Shown here: positions 47,620 through 56,169 of the stretch, piece after piece | Numbering within the stretch: position 1 is the stretch's first letter | Layout of the letters: the number at the start of each line of letters is the position of its first letter | Origin: Pseudodesulfovibrio portus | Lineage (GTDB): Bacteria; Desulfobacterota; Desulfovibrionia; Desulfovibrionales; Desulfovibrionaceae | Reading direction: 5' to 3' | NCBI RefSeq assembly: GCF_026000375.1 | Contig: NZ_AP026708.1 | Coordinates: 932,501-996,500 of the forward strand | Length of the DNA stretch: 64,000 nucleotides | Translations under genes and position numbers: made by a program | Notes under the pieces: generated by a model | What the model was told of the DNA's origin: nothing | The model's input: only the letters and a program-made list of their open reading frames with translations | The model's database searches: none

Positions 47620-49308
47620 TCACACACCGTACCTATCCAGGAAGCGCTGCTCATTTTCTGCCGCACCGATGACCAGCAGCGCGGCCCCCTTGTCCAACGG
47701 ACGTTTCGGGTCAGGATTGACTTCCATCTCCTCCCCCCGGGACACGGCTATGATGTTGCAGCCGGTTTCAGCGCGAACGTTGCTTTCCGCAAGCGTTTTT
47801 CCGGCAAGCGAAGGCCCCACTTCAACCTGAAAGATATTCAGCCCTTCAGTCAGGGTCAGAACCTTGCCCGGACTCAGCAGGTTGATGATCGTATTGGCCG
47901 CCATGGTGGCGTAGGACATGACCAGATCGGCACCGGCCTTGTGCATTACCGAAACGTTTCGGTCCAGCGTGGCCCGACTGATGATATGAATGTCCGGCCT
48001 GAGTCTGCGACAATAAATCGTCAGGTAAATATTCAGGTCGTCGTTGTGGGTAGTGACGAATACCGACGGAGCGTTATCAATGCCTGCGGCTTTCAGCACG
48101 CCGATATCCGAGGCGCTTCCAAGAACGTAATGGGTATCATTTTGAATCAGCTCGGGGTTCTTCTCCACTATCTTGTAGTCGACATTCCGTTGACTGAGCA
48201 CTTGCGCGGCGGCCTGCCCCACCCGACCACCACCGAGGATGAGCACGGGAGCTTCCATGGGAGGAGCCTCGCCGACATAGGCATCGTAGGCCTCGAGCTG
48301 CTCATCGGTCCCGGCCAAAATCATGATCGATCTGGAGGTGATAACGGTCTCCGGACGGGCAGGCACCAAACGGCCGCGTTCCCACAGGCCGACGAGGTTC
48401 ATGTTGGTTGCGGAACGCAGACCGCTCTCTTTGACGCTTCGACCAACGAACGGCGTATCCGCAGCCGGAGCCTCGGCAATATTCAGATTTTTTATGCTGC
48501 CGATAACATTGTGTCGGGTGCCTGTCCCCAGGGTTCGCCGGGCCAGGATTTCGCCAAGCATGCGCATGAACTGGAAGACGTGGCTTGATCCTGCCAATTG
48601 AAGGATGTCGACCGATTCCTCGGAATCGGCATTGGTCACCACCTGCACGTCCGCCGACACCTCGCGAATGGTATAGGCGGCGTTGGTGTTCTTCATGTCG
48701 TCGCTCAGGGCCACGACCATGACCGCCTGATCGGTCCGCAGCCGCCTATACGTCTCTGCATTATCGGAGTCGCCCACCACAGCCTTGTAACCCTGATCCA
48801 CCAGATCCAATGCGTGATTCACTTCATTGACCAGGATGCAATACGGGTAGTTGTATTGCTGAACGAGCGTCGCCAGACTGAGGGCCACTATGTCGGAGCC
48901 GATAATGATCAAGTGTCCGGATGTCTCCTCGGGGAGTTCGCGGGCAGCTCTGGACTTGGTCTGGGCTTCAAGAAACGGCGCATAAAAGAATTGAATGAAG
49001 GTGAAGGGCAGCATCACCAGCAGGAAAACGATGCCGGACATGAGGACGCAGAGGGAAAACAATTTTCCGATATCAGACGTGAAGGTGATGTCGCCGAACC
49101 CAAGCGTCGACATGACCGTCAGCGTCCAGTAAAAGCCGGTAATCCAAGAGTGGTACTGCCCTTCCATTTCCATAAGGATATGGAACAGCACACTATAGAC
49201 CGCTATGAAGAAGCACAGCAGCAGAATGAATCGGATCAGGGAATGCAGGTTGCGCTGGGCGCGTCGATCCTGAAAGAAGTACACCAATTGGGACGGAATG
49301 AATTTCAT
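47620..49308 (-). CDS. Potassium channel with two RCK/TrkA-N regulatory domains
   Basis: 562 residues. Two membrane segments flank a pore helix and selectivity filter TLGFGD at about 68-73 (variant of TVGYGD). Two RCK-type Rossmann domains follow (LIIIGSDIVALSLATLVQQY, then VLILGGGRVGQAAAQVLSQ) with a TrkA-C domain near the end (LNIFQVEVGPSLAGKTLAESNVRAETGCNIIAV). A ligand-gated K+ channel for potassium balance. It lies alone between two integration-site repeats, with its stop 15 nt from the left copy, so it may be cargo of an inserted element or a host gene now bracketed by them. Confidence 0.9.
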   Translation of the reverse strand: MKFIPSQLVYFFQDRRAQRNLHSLIRFILLLCFFIAVYSVLFHILMEMEGQYHSWITGFYWTLTVMSTLGFGDITFTSDIGKLFSLCVLMSGIVFLLVMLPFTFIQFFYAPFLEAQTKSRAARELPEETSGHLIIIGSDIVALSLATLVQQYNYPYCILVNEVNHALDLVDQGYKAVVGDSDNAETYRRLRTDQAVMVVALSDDMKNTNAAYTIREVSADVQVVTNADSEESVDILQLAGSSHVFQFMRMLGEILARRTLGTGTRHNVIGSIKNLNIAEAPAADTPFVGRSVKESGLRSATNMNLVGLWERGRLVPARPETVITSRSIMILAGTDEQLEAYDAYVGEAPPMEAPVLILGGGRVGQAAAQVLSQRNVDYKIVEKNPELIQNDTHYVLGSASDIGVLKAAGIDNAPSVFVTTHNDDLNIYLTIYCRRLRPDIHIISRATLDRNVSVMHKAGADLVMSYATMAANTIINLLSPGKVLTLTEGLNIFQVEVGPSLAGKTLAESNVRAETGCNIIAVSRGEEMEVNPDPKRPLDKGAALLVIGAAENEQRFLDRYGV

Positions 49309-49490
49309 CTACTCTCGCTCTGCTTGGCGATGTGTGACCTGCCAAACCGAGCACACTCGCAGATTGTGCCGATTACTTGCCGCAGCAGCGGGAAACAAGG
49401 GAAGGGCACCATACCAGGCTCCCAATCCCCCAAAACCAGCCATTACCCACCCAATATCATTTGCAAATTAATTTGTATATTCCACAAGAA

Positions 49491-49520
49491 AAGGCTTAGA
49501 AGGAAAACCTTCTAAGCCTT
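49491..49520 (-). terminator. Terminator beside the right attachment repeat
   Basis: AAGGCTTAGAAGG and CCTTCTAAGCCTT form a perfect 13-bp stem around AAAA. On the minus strand it lies just beyond the CCA-like end of the 49530 repeat, as in a real tmRNA or tRNA gene tail. Confidence 0.8.
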
Positions 49521-49529
49521 TATAATCAT

Positions 49530-49576
49530 TGGTGGAGCTGGAGGGAATCGAACCCACGACCTCTTGAATGCCATTC
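49530..49576 (-). repeat. Right direct repeat, tmRNA/tRNA 3'-end-like (att site)
   Basis: Minus-strand end is GTGGGTTCGATTCCCTCC, AGCTCCACCA: TTCGATT T-loop, CAGCTCC acceptor and a discriminator A before CCA. Same core as 47563-47603. Upstream (higher coordinates) the sequence does not continue into tmRNA, so this is the boundary of an element inserted to its right or a copy left by recombination. A 14-nt word acacatagcggaca, also present at the integrase remnant end (47474-47487), recurs at 49722-49735. Confidence 0.72.
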
Positions 49577-49912
49577 TTGAGGGTCGTCAACAGAATGATC
49601 AACTTAACACGTTAATAAAACTGGACTTATTCGCCGCCAAGCCTATTCGGAACTCCCCGTCGCATGCTGTGCGGAAGGCGCGGAATGTCGTTGATCTCGC
49701 ATGGCGTCGGGGAAAAAGCGGACACATAGCGGACACGGATTTGGTTATTATAGAAGCAACTACAAGCAGGACTAAACCTTCGACGGCCTAGGGCGGACGA
49801 CTCTTGTGGCCGAATCCGAAGAGTCTTCGTCAAAATCAAAAAGCACTCCGCAACATTCCATCTTATGGAACAATCTTCGGTCATCATTCCTTCACGAATG
49901 GAGAAATGATTC
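49577..49912. other. Gene-free junction at the island's left edge
   Basis: About 340 nt of lower-GC sequence with no convincing gene. A short open frame (75 codons) lacks a ribosome site and family match. The 14-nt word acacatagcggaca at 49722-49735 is shared with the end of the integrase remnant. GGAG at 49897 serves the PcfJ-like gene. Confidence 0.5.
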
Positions 49913-51091
49913 ATGAAAATACGAGACCGAGACCTTATACATCACCGAAAAGACCAGGATTGCCTCTACTTCAAAGCAGATGGTGCAGCCTTGTGTCTGT
50001 CGCCATGGAATGCCGATTTTAGATGCCACTGTTGGATCGACCAGAAATGGATGCCGGTGGACCGATTTCCGGGGCTACGCCTAATTTTCACTCCACCGAG
50101 ATTCCGAAAGCCATGTTCGCTTCGCCAACGGTTTCTCGACAGAATCCCCGAAGAGATACGCGAATTGGCCAGACCTTTCAGGTGGCACCAACTAAGCATC
50201 CTCCGCTTAATGCGCTTCACACCCTACGCCATTGATCTCGCCCACTCCAATCCCATCCTGCTTTGGCTCATCGCTGAACTGGTGAGCACGGGCAATATGA
50301 CGTTCAAAGAATGCCGCGAATTGATCCAGCTCAAGCAGAAACAAATCGTCAAGCGGCTATATCCATACAACCCTTCGCTTTCAGTAAAATTCATCAAACG
50401 GTTCCAAATGGTAGACTATGATTTCAACGAATTCCTTGCCCTTAAAAAAGTCACAGGAAACACGGCGATCACACTTCATCTGCTGCATTGTGGGACAATT
50501 AATCTAAAATCTTTGGCCTGTTCTGAAATGAATGAGGAACTACTCAGTTGCGCATTTTTCAAAAAGCTCATCCGGGAACAGGAGACATTCAATCCGCTCT
50601 ACAAAAGAATACGCGAAGAATTCTATGAATGCCTTCGGATTGCCGAATTCATGGAAAAACGAAATCCATGGCAGGCTTTGAAACGATGCTCCGATTACAA
50701 ACAATTACTGAGACTTCATGTCAAATGGGCAAACGAGGTCACAGACGAGCAAAAACTGGCTGAATTCATGAAACGCAAGAAAACCCCTGACCTTGCTCCG
50801 CCTAAAGCGCCTGGAACTGACACAATTGTCCCCATCACGACTGTCCATGAACTATTTGAAGAGGGAGAAGAGCTAAGCCACTGCGTTTTCAGCTATCTCA
50901 ACGAAGCCTCTTCAGGGGCACTCAGTTTTTACAAAGTATTGTGGCCCGAGCGAGGTACAATCGCCCTTAGTAGGGGTTATGACAATTTCGTGGTTCAAGA
51001 GTTCAAGCTACACCAAAACAAAGAGCCAGGAGAACTCTCATGGGACACGATTTCAGCGTGGCTCAAAGAGATAAACTCCACGCCCGACTGA
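49913..51091 (+). CDS. PcfJ-like domain protein
   Basis: 392 residues, GGAG 12 nt upstream. The C-terminal third has the PcfJ-like core: PITTVHELFEEGEELSHCVFSYLNEASSGALSFYKVLW...RGTIALSRG...VVQEFKLHQNKEP, with HCV near residue 326. The N-terminal two thirds are helical and unrecognised. PcfJ-type proteins are found on conjugative and integrative elements; their role is not established. No signal peptide or membrane segment. Codon use and base composition are more AT-rich than in the first 46 kb, in line with transfer. It is the first gene right of the att-like repeat. Confidence 0.72.
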   Translation: MKIRDRDLIHHRKDQDCLYFKADGAALCLSPWNADFRCHCWIDQKWMPVDRFPGLRLIFTPPRFRKPCSLRQRFLDRIPEEIRELARPFRWHQLSILRLMRFTPYAIDLAHSNPILLWLIAELVSTGNMTFKECRELIQLKQKQIVKRLYPYNPSLSVKFIKRFQMVDYDFNEFLALKKVTGNTAITLHLLHCGTINLKSLACSEMNEELLSCAFFKKLIREQETFNPLYKRIREEFYECLRIAEFMEKRNPWQALKRCSDYKQLLRLHVKWANEVTDEQKLAEFMKRKKTPDLAPPKAPGTDTIVPITTVHELFEEGEELSHCVFSYLNEASSGALSFYKVLWPERGTIALSRGYDNFVVQEFKLHQNKEPGELSWDTISAWLKEINSTPD

Positions 51092-51185
51092 CAGCACAAC
51101 TTCCCCAATCTGTCGTTCCTTTTTTTGGAACGATCGACGTTTATCCTCTCAGACCAGCAACTAAATCTTGATCCAAGGAGGGATT

Positions 51186-53396
51186 ATGGGCTTTGGCTCC
51201 ATCGAACGTATTCCTGACCAATTTTTGAGCGACGACGATATATATGTTTTTGAAGCCAGCATCACCTGGTTTTTGCGATTGCTCAGCAAGGGAATCCCGC
51301 TTGACGAAAACGCAATCAGGTTTTCGCTCAAAGCCCTGAATGACAGGGCTCCTAAATTTTTGACCGAATGCAAGGAACTAATCACTGTTACCGGCCCTCA
51401 AAAGCTCACCCCCGGAGAATTGGAGGAACGCCTTCAACACTTCGACGACCTGGAAGATCACAGTATCCTCGCAGACAATATTGAAATTCTGATAAAGAAA
51501 TGCGGAGTAGCCCTGTCTCGTCCACTTGCAGCAATTCTGTATGAGCAACTGAGCAATCGCCTCCACGACTTCCCAGGAACGAACGAATCCAACCTCGATA
51601 AAGGATGCAAGATCCTGCAAACATTCTTTCGACTCGATGAAACGGAGGTAGCCATAATCCTTGCTGTCCATCTGCTTGAAAATTGGGATGTACTCAATGA
51701 ATACTTTGATTCCCATTTGAGTTGTCGTGAGCAGGGAAAAACAGGGATTTTTTCCACCATGCTGGATATCTCGCAACAGGATTTCAACAAAGCCATTTCC
51801 GGAAAAATCTCCAGACTTGAGTTGGTAGATAAATACGGATCGCTGACGGTTGACCGGGTAGTTGAATCAATTTTCACCACTCCGATCGAGAACATGGAGG
51901 ACCTTTTCTACAAGAAGGCAAAGAAAGAACTCCTCCCTCTGGAATACTTTCCCCTTGAGGAAGGCGTAGCCGAACACATCCTCGCCCTTTTGAAAGCCGA
52001 CAACACGGCTCCGACGCATATCCTTTTATACGGCGAACCCGGCGCGGGGAAAAGCAGCTTCGCCGCAACAGCAGCTAATGAAATCGGACAAAATGCCTAC
52101 AATGTCAGGACACCTGACAACAGCGATTCTTCAGCACGCAAAAAAGCTCTCGAAGCTTGTCTCAATATGACGGAAAATGGACAGGAGGGGTTGGTGATCG
52201 TCGATGAAGCGGACAACCTGCTCAACACCGAATTCGCTTACATCTTTTCGGGAGACAAGCAGGATAAAGGATGGCTCAACGAATTCCTAGAGCGTCCCGG
52301 CACCAGGACCATATGGATAACGAACGACACCTTCGGCATTCCGGATTCGGTCATGCGGCGTTTTGCCTACAGCGTAAAGTTCCAGAAACTCGGTCGCGAC
52401 GAGCGCATCAACATCTGGCAGCGGGTTGCTGCCAAGAACAAAGTTTTGGGGCTCCTCACCAAGGACCAGATGAAACAGTTTGCCGTCCGCTATCCGCTGT
52501 CCGCCGGCTCCATCGACATGGCCATCAAGAAGGCCAAAGAAATAGCAGGCCGCAAAAAACGGCCATTCTTCCAAGCGGTGGAAAGATCACTGACGGCGAG
52601 CCAGCAGTTAATATCCGGTGACAGTTCCATCAAACGGGACGACATCATCGAAAACGATTATTCGCTGGATGGTCTTAATCTGGATGCAGACATGCCGGTA
52701 CTCCTGGAGCAACTGGACGCATTCAACACCTACCTCAAAAGAGATTCAGACGAGTTGCGCGTCAACATGAACCTGCTTTTCTACGGCCCTCCGGGGACCG
52801 GAAAAACGGAACTGTCCCGTTATCTGTCCCGGCATCTCAAACGGGAGTTGATAGTGAAGCGCACGAGCGACCTCCTGAGCGCGTGGGTAGGACAAAGCGA
52901 GCAGCAAATAGCCAGGGCATTCCGGCAAGCCGAAAAACAACGGGCCGTACTGGTTATCGATGAAGCGGACAGCCTGCTCTTCAGCCGGGACAAAGCGGTT
53001 CGGTCATGGGAAACGTCCATGGTCAACGAATTCCTGACCCAAATGGAACATTTCCGGGGGCTACTTATCTGCACCACAAACCGTATGGACGAACTGGACT
53101 CGGCGTCACTGAGAAGATTCAATCACAAAATCTTCTTCGACTTCCTGGCCAAGGAGGGCGTGGCGTCCTTCTACGAGAAGATGCTTGCCCCTCTCGTGAG
53201 CCGGCAGGTGACCGACAATGACCTCCGGGCCATCTGCCACCTGAAGAATCTGACACCGGGCGACTTCAAGATCATACGGGACAGATTCGCGTTCTACCCG
53301 AAGAGCAAGATCCGCCACGCCGATCTCGTCCAAGCCCTGGCAAGGGAATCCACAATTAAAAACGAAACGAGCAGACAGCGCGCCATCGGGTTTTAA
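51186..53396 (+). CDS. Tandem AAA+ ATPase
   Basis: 736 residues from the ATG at 51186 with AAGGAGG 5 nt upstream; a TTG six codons earlier is less likely. The first ~250 residues are a helical domain without a known fold. AAA module 1: GEPGAGKS near 283 and VIVDEADNLL near 337. AAA module 2: GPPGTGKTEL near 534, LVIDEADSLLFSR near 590 and CTTNRMDELDSASLRRFNHKI with a possible Arg finger. Both ATP sites look intact. Such double-AAA proteins work as remodelling or sensing engines in several defence systems, but I do not recognise this family by name. Next genes: WYL regulator, 87-aa protein. Confidence 0.82.
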   Translation: MGFGSIERIPDQFLSDDDIYVFEASITWFLRLLSKGIPLDENAIRFSLKALNDRAPKFLTECKELITVTGPQKLTPGELEERLQHFDDLEDHSILADNIEILIKKCGVALSRPLAAILYEQLSNRLHDFPGTNESNLDKGCKILQTFFRLDETEVAIILAVHLLENWDVLNEYFDSHLSCREQGKTGIFSTMLDISQQDFNKAISGKISRLELVDKYGSLTVDRVVESIFTTPIENMEDLFYKKAKKELLPLEYFPLEEGVAEHILALLKADNTAPTHILLYGEPGAGKSSFAATAANEIGQNAYNVRTPDNSDSSARKKALEACLNMTENGQEGLVIVDEADNLLNTEFAYIFSGDKQDKGWLNEFLERPGTRTIWITNDTFGIPDSVMRRFAYSVKFQKLGRDERINIWQRVAAKNKVLGLLTKDQMKQFAVRYPLSAGSIDMAIKKAKEIAGRKKRPFFQAVERSLTASQQLISGDSSIKRDDIIENDYSLDGLNLDADMPVLLEQLDAFNTYLKRDSDELRVNMNLLFYGPPGTGKTELSRYLSRHLKRELIVKRTSDLLSAWVGQSEQQIARAFRQAEKQRAVLVIDEADSLLFSRDKAVRSWETSMVNEFLTQMEHFRGLLICTTNRMDELDSASLRRFNHKIFFDFLAKEGVASFYEKMLAPLVSRQVTDNDLRAICHLKNLTPGDFKIIRDRFAFYPKSKIRHADLVQALARESTIKNETSRQRAIGF

Positions 53397-53530
53397 TCAA
53401 CTCACTCGACCAGATACGATCATCCCGATAATATTATGGGTTTCCTTCATATTGGTTTATTTGGTATCAAAGATTGCATCCAGAGGCAGTGCTGCCTTTG
53501 ACCGACCAATTTCGCTACAAGGAGACCTGT

Positions 53531-54541
53531 GTGCCGCCCAAGAAAAACCAACACGCCAAGCCGACTCAGAAGGCCGTCACGCTATTCTGCCAGCTCATGT
53601 ACACTGGCAAGCGGCATTATCTTATCGACCTTGCCAGAGAATTGGATTGCTCGAAACAGACCATCATACGGATGATGGAGGATATTGATCGCAGCTACTC
53701 GGTGCGAGTTGAAAAAGGCAAGGACGGCAAGCGGGCTTGGTATCAAATCCAGGCGCCGAGAAACAGACCCAAAGTGGCGTTGTCTGAAGACGAAATCAGC
53801 CATCTGCTGCTCTGCAAGGAAATGGTCCGCCATCTGCTGCCGCAGGGTCTGTCGAAAGAGGTCGACGAGACCATCCACAAAACGGTCGCCCTACTCCCGG
53901 CCCTCGACAACAGAGCACAAGCCTTCGAATCCTTGGCCGGGGCAATCCTGAAGGGAAGTATCGACTACACCCCCCAGGAAGCGATCATCACGACGATCCT
54001 CAATGCCATCGCGGGAAAGGACGTGTGCGAGATCAAATACAAGGCATTGGGGCAAAAAGAGGAGAAGCTGCACTACTTCGCTCCCCTCAGGATCAAGTCG
54101 TACAGGGAAGCCCTGTACGTCACCGGTTGGAAGGTGGATATTCGGGCCAAAGAAGCCGAGCCGATTTACGAAATGCATCTGCCCATCCACCGCTTCACGG
54201 CCGCCGAACCTGTCAGAAAAAAATATTTCATTCAGCAGCAGGAAAAACCGCACCATTTCGGGTTTCCGGAATGCGAACCGTTCCGAATCAAAGTACGGCT
54301 CACTCCAGAAGCCGGGCGTTATGTAAAAGAACGCCGCTGGAGTTCGGACCAAGTCGTAACGGATTTGGATGATGGACGATGCGAACTTGAATTCACGGCG
54401 CAGAGTGAAACCGAAGTACTATCCTGGGTATTGGGATTCGGAGCTAATATCCAAATGCTGGAACCTGAAAGCCTGCGGGCAACTGTTAAGTCCGAACTTA
54501 AAAAGACTTTAGTACATTACTCAGAAAACGATGAACCATGA
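53531..54541 (+). CDS. WYL-domain transcriptional regulator
   Basis: 336 residues from a GTG at 53531, supported by AAGGAG 6 nt upstream; an upstream TTG is not. N-terminal helix-turn-helix (YLIDLARELDCSKQTIIRMMEDIDRSYSVRVEKGKDGKRAWYQI), a WYL domain (CEIKYKALGQKEEKLHYFAPLRIKSYREALYVTGW) and a C-terminal WCX-type region (FGFPECEPFRIKVRLTPEAGRYVKERRWSSDQ). WYL regulators such as BrxR and CapW control defence islands and respond to nucleic acid or nucleotide signals. Overlaps the next gene by four bases (ATGA). Likely controls the operon it is in. Confidence 0.87.
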   Translation: MPPKKNQHAKPTQKAVTLFCQLMYTGKRHYLIDLARELDCSKQTIIRMMEDIDRSYSVRVEKGKDGKRAWYQIQAPRNRPKVALSEDEISHLLLCKEMVRHLLPQGLSKEVDETIHKTVALLPALDNRAQAFESLAGAILKGSIDYTPQEAIITTILNAIAGKDVCEIKYKALGQKEEKLHYFAPLRIKSYREALYVTGWKVDIRAKEAEPIYEMHLPIHRFTAAEPVRKKYFIQQQEKPHHFGFPECEPFRIKVRLTPEAGRYVKERRWSSDQVVTDLDDGRCELEFTAQSETEVLSWVLGFGANIQMLEPESLRATVKSELKKTLVHYSENDEP

Positions 54542-54801
54542 AAACCATCACCGTAAAAACTGAAAACAACAGCAGGGTCATCTCTGTGATGCAACTGGAT
54601 TTGCCGAGCAGAGTACTAGCCATAGCCGTCCAAGTTCTGGACGAGCAGACTGAAAATCAATGCTACTGGGTTGAAATTTTCGATGTAGACAGATTGCCCC
54701 CAGAGCAGCACGAACAGGTGTGTTCGTTCTGCTTTGATACGGAGCGGGAAGCAAAGGATTGCGCTGCTAAGTTGGCCAGTTGTGCCGATTTCATGGTGTA
54801 G
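54538..54801 (+). CDS. Small hypothetical protein coupled to the WYL gene
   Basis: 87 residues, acidic, no signal peptide or membrane segment. Start overlaps the regulator stop (ATGA), a sign of translational coupling. It has three Cys near VCSFCFDTEREAKDCAAKLASC but no known metal motif. No recognised family. Could be a regulatory partner or a small component of the adjacent system. Confidence 0.62.
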   Translation: MKTITVKTENNSRVISVMQLDLPSRVLAIAVQVLDEQTENQCYWVEIFDVDRLPPEQHEQVCSFCFDTEREAKDCAAKLASCADFMV

Positions 54802-54834
54802 ACGACTTATATCAACGACCAAAGCGAGTGATTT

Positions 54835-56169
54835 GTGAGTGATCCTATATGGGGCCTGCTGGGATCTGATGCCATTCCGAGCCAAAGAAGAACCAGAACG
54901 TTGGACATCGGCTCGTCAATAAGGTTTTACAACAACCTTGCAGTGCCTGGACTCGGGGGAATCTGGTTCGGGAAACAACTCTTTCTGGCCATGCTGGGTG
55001 TTTCCGTCGCGCAGGAAGCGCGGGAGCGCCATGGAAAGTCCTTCAACAACATCAGGACGGCAAACGCCATTGAAGCATTAGCATGCCTCTTAACTTTGGA
55101 AAGCACCGAGTGGAAATCCGACCCTCGTCTGAGGGGAAGCACTAAAATGAAATCCCGACATACTGGGGACTACAACTTCGCCACCATCAGCCGCCCCGAT
55201 TTTTACGTAACCCAACCCATGCGCATGTCTACCGTACAGCCCCTGTTCGCGCTGGGGTTGGTGCGAGAAGATTCTGGCAGCCGTTTTAATTCATTCAAAT
55301 GTTCTGATGAGGGAAATCAATTTGTCTACGAATTCAGTCGCGAGTATGGGCAATGCTACTACACAAGCGACCTTCGCGATTGCTTAATCAAATGGGTGGT
55401 CGAAAAATCTTTTTACCCCAAGAGATCAACTGTCCAAGAAGGATTGTCGCCACTTGAGCCGTTACGCCAAGGAGCCTCGAGTTACCTGCGCCTGCTTCTT
55501 GAACGAGGCGGGCGTTGCGAGGACAGGGAAGATGTCACCAGACGAAAGAACGCCCTCGCATGGATGGAGTTACTTCGAGCAAAATCGGAACAGGTCATCA
55601 GTTGGGACAACAAGCCGCCGGTCATTTCTGATGACCATTGGCAAGATTTGAGAACTGGCTCTCTTCTCTTTGCCGCGCGGGACATGGCAATCGAAACACT
55701 TGATATAGTTGAGGATCATATTTTCTCACTTCAAAAGCGAAGAATGGAACTGAAACAGGATGTCCCCTTTGCAATACGCGAATCCCTGCAGCACCTGAAG
55801 GAGACATCACAAGCATTCCTCGACCAAGCGCCGAAGGATGAGGCCGGAGCTACATTCTGCAGGGAAATGGCTCAAGGCAGCACTCTACAAAGACTAACCA
55901 ACCTGGTTCGTCGAGACGAGCTTGTTCTTAAATTCCGAGGAGGAGCCATATTGCCCGGCCCCGCCTTCAAAAAAGACGACAGACAGACAGGCGATGAGCC
56001 TATTCAAGATCAGCCCTCTGACAGGTCCGAAGAAGGAAACAAGATACACTGGCCAGACAACATTTCCTATCGTGTCAGGAATCTCTTTCTACTAAACGCC
56101 GACCTGCATGGGGAAATCGGTGATTGGCTGGGAGACATGGAATCTCAAACGGGAGATTTCAATGTCTAA
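54835..56169 (+). CDS. Unrecognised 444-aa protein of the Tdp1-like/SNF2 operon
   Basis: 444 residues from a GTG at 54835 (ribosome site GCGAG weak). No membrane segment or signal. Opening MSDPIWGLLGSDAIPSQRR, then LDIGSSIRFYNNLAVPGLGGIWFGKQLFLAMLGVSVAQEAR; middle RHTGDYNFATISRPDFYVTQPMRMSTVQPLFALGLV; a long helical part follows and the C-terminal ~70 residues are charged and low-complexity. No catalytic motif is visible. Its 3' end overlaps the Tdp1-like gene by 8 nt, and that gene overlaps the helicase by four, so the three are one co-translated unit. Likely a structural or sensing component. Confidence 0.72.
   Translation: MSDPIWGLLGSDAIPSQRRTRTLDIGSSIRFYNNLAVPGLGGIWFGKQLFLAMLGVSVAQEARERHGKSFNNIRTANAIEALACLLTLESTEWKSDPRLRGSTKMKSRHTGDYNFATISRPDFYVTQPMRMSTVQPLFALGLVREDSGSRFNSFKCSDEGNQFVYEFSREYGQCYYTSDLRDCLIKWVVEKSFYPKRSTVQEGLSPLEPLRQGASSYLRLLLERGGRCEDREDVTRRKNALAWMELLRAKSEQVISWDNKPPVISDDHWQDLRTGSLLFAARDMAIETLDIVEDHIFSLQKRRMELKQDVPFAIRESLQHLKETSQAFLDQAPKDEAGATFCREMAQGSTLQRLTNLVRRDELVLKFRGGAILPGPAFKKDDRQTGDEPIQDQPSDRSEEGNKIHWPDNISYRVRNLFLLNADLHGEIGDWLGDMESQTGDFNV

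Noticed and set aside
49530-49620. Complete tmRNA or tRNA gene at the right repeat
   Set aside because: Sequence beyond 49576 has no 5' half, D-arm or tag-peptide frame. It is a 3'-end copy only.
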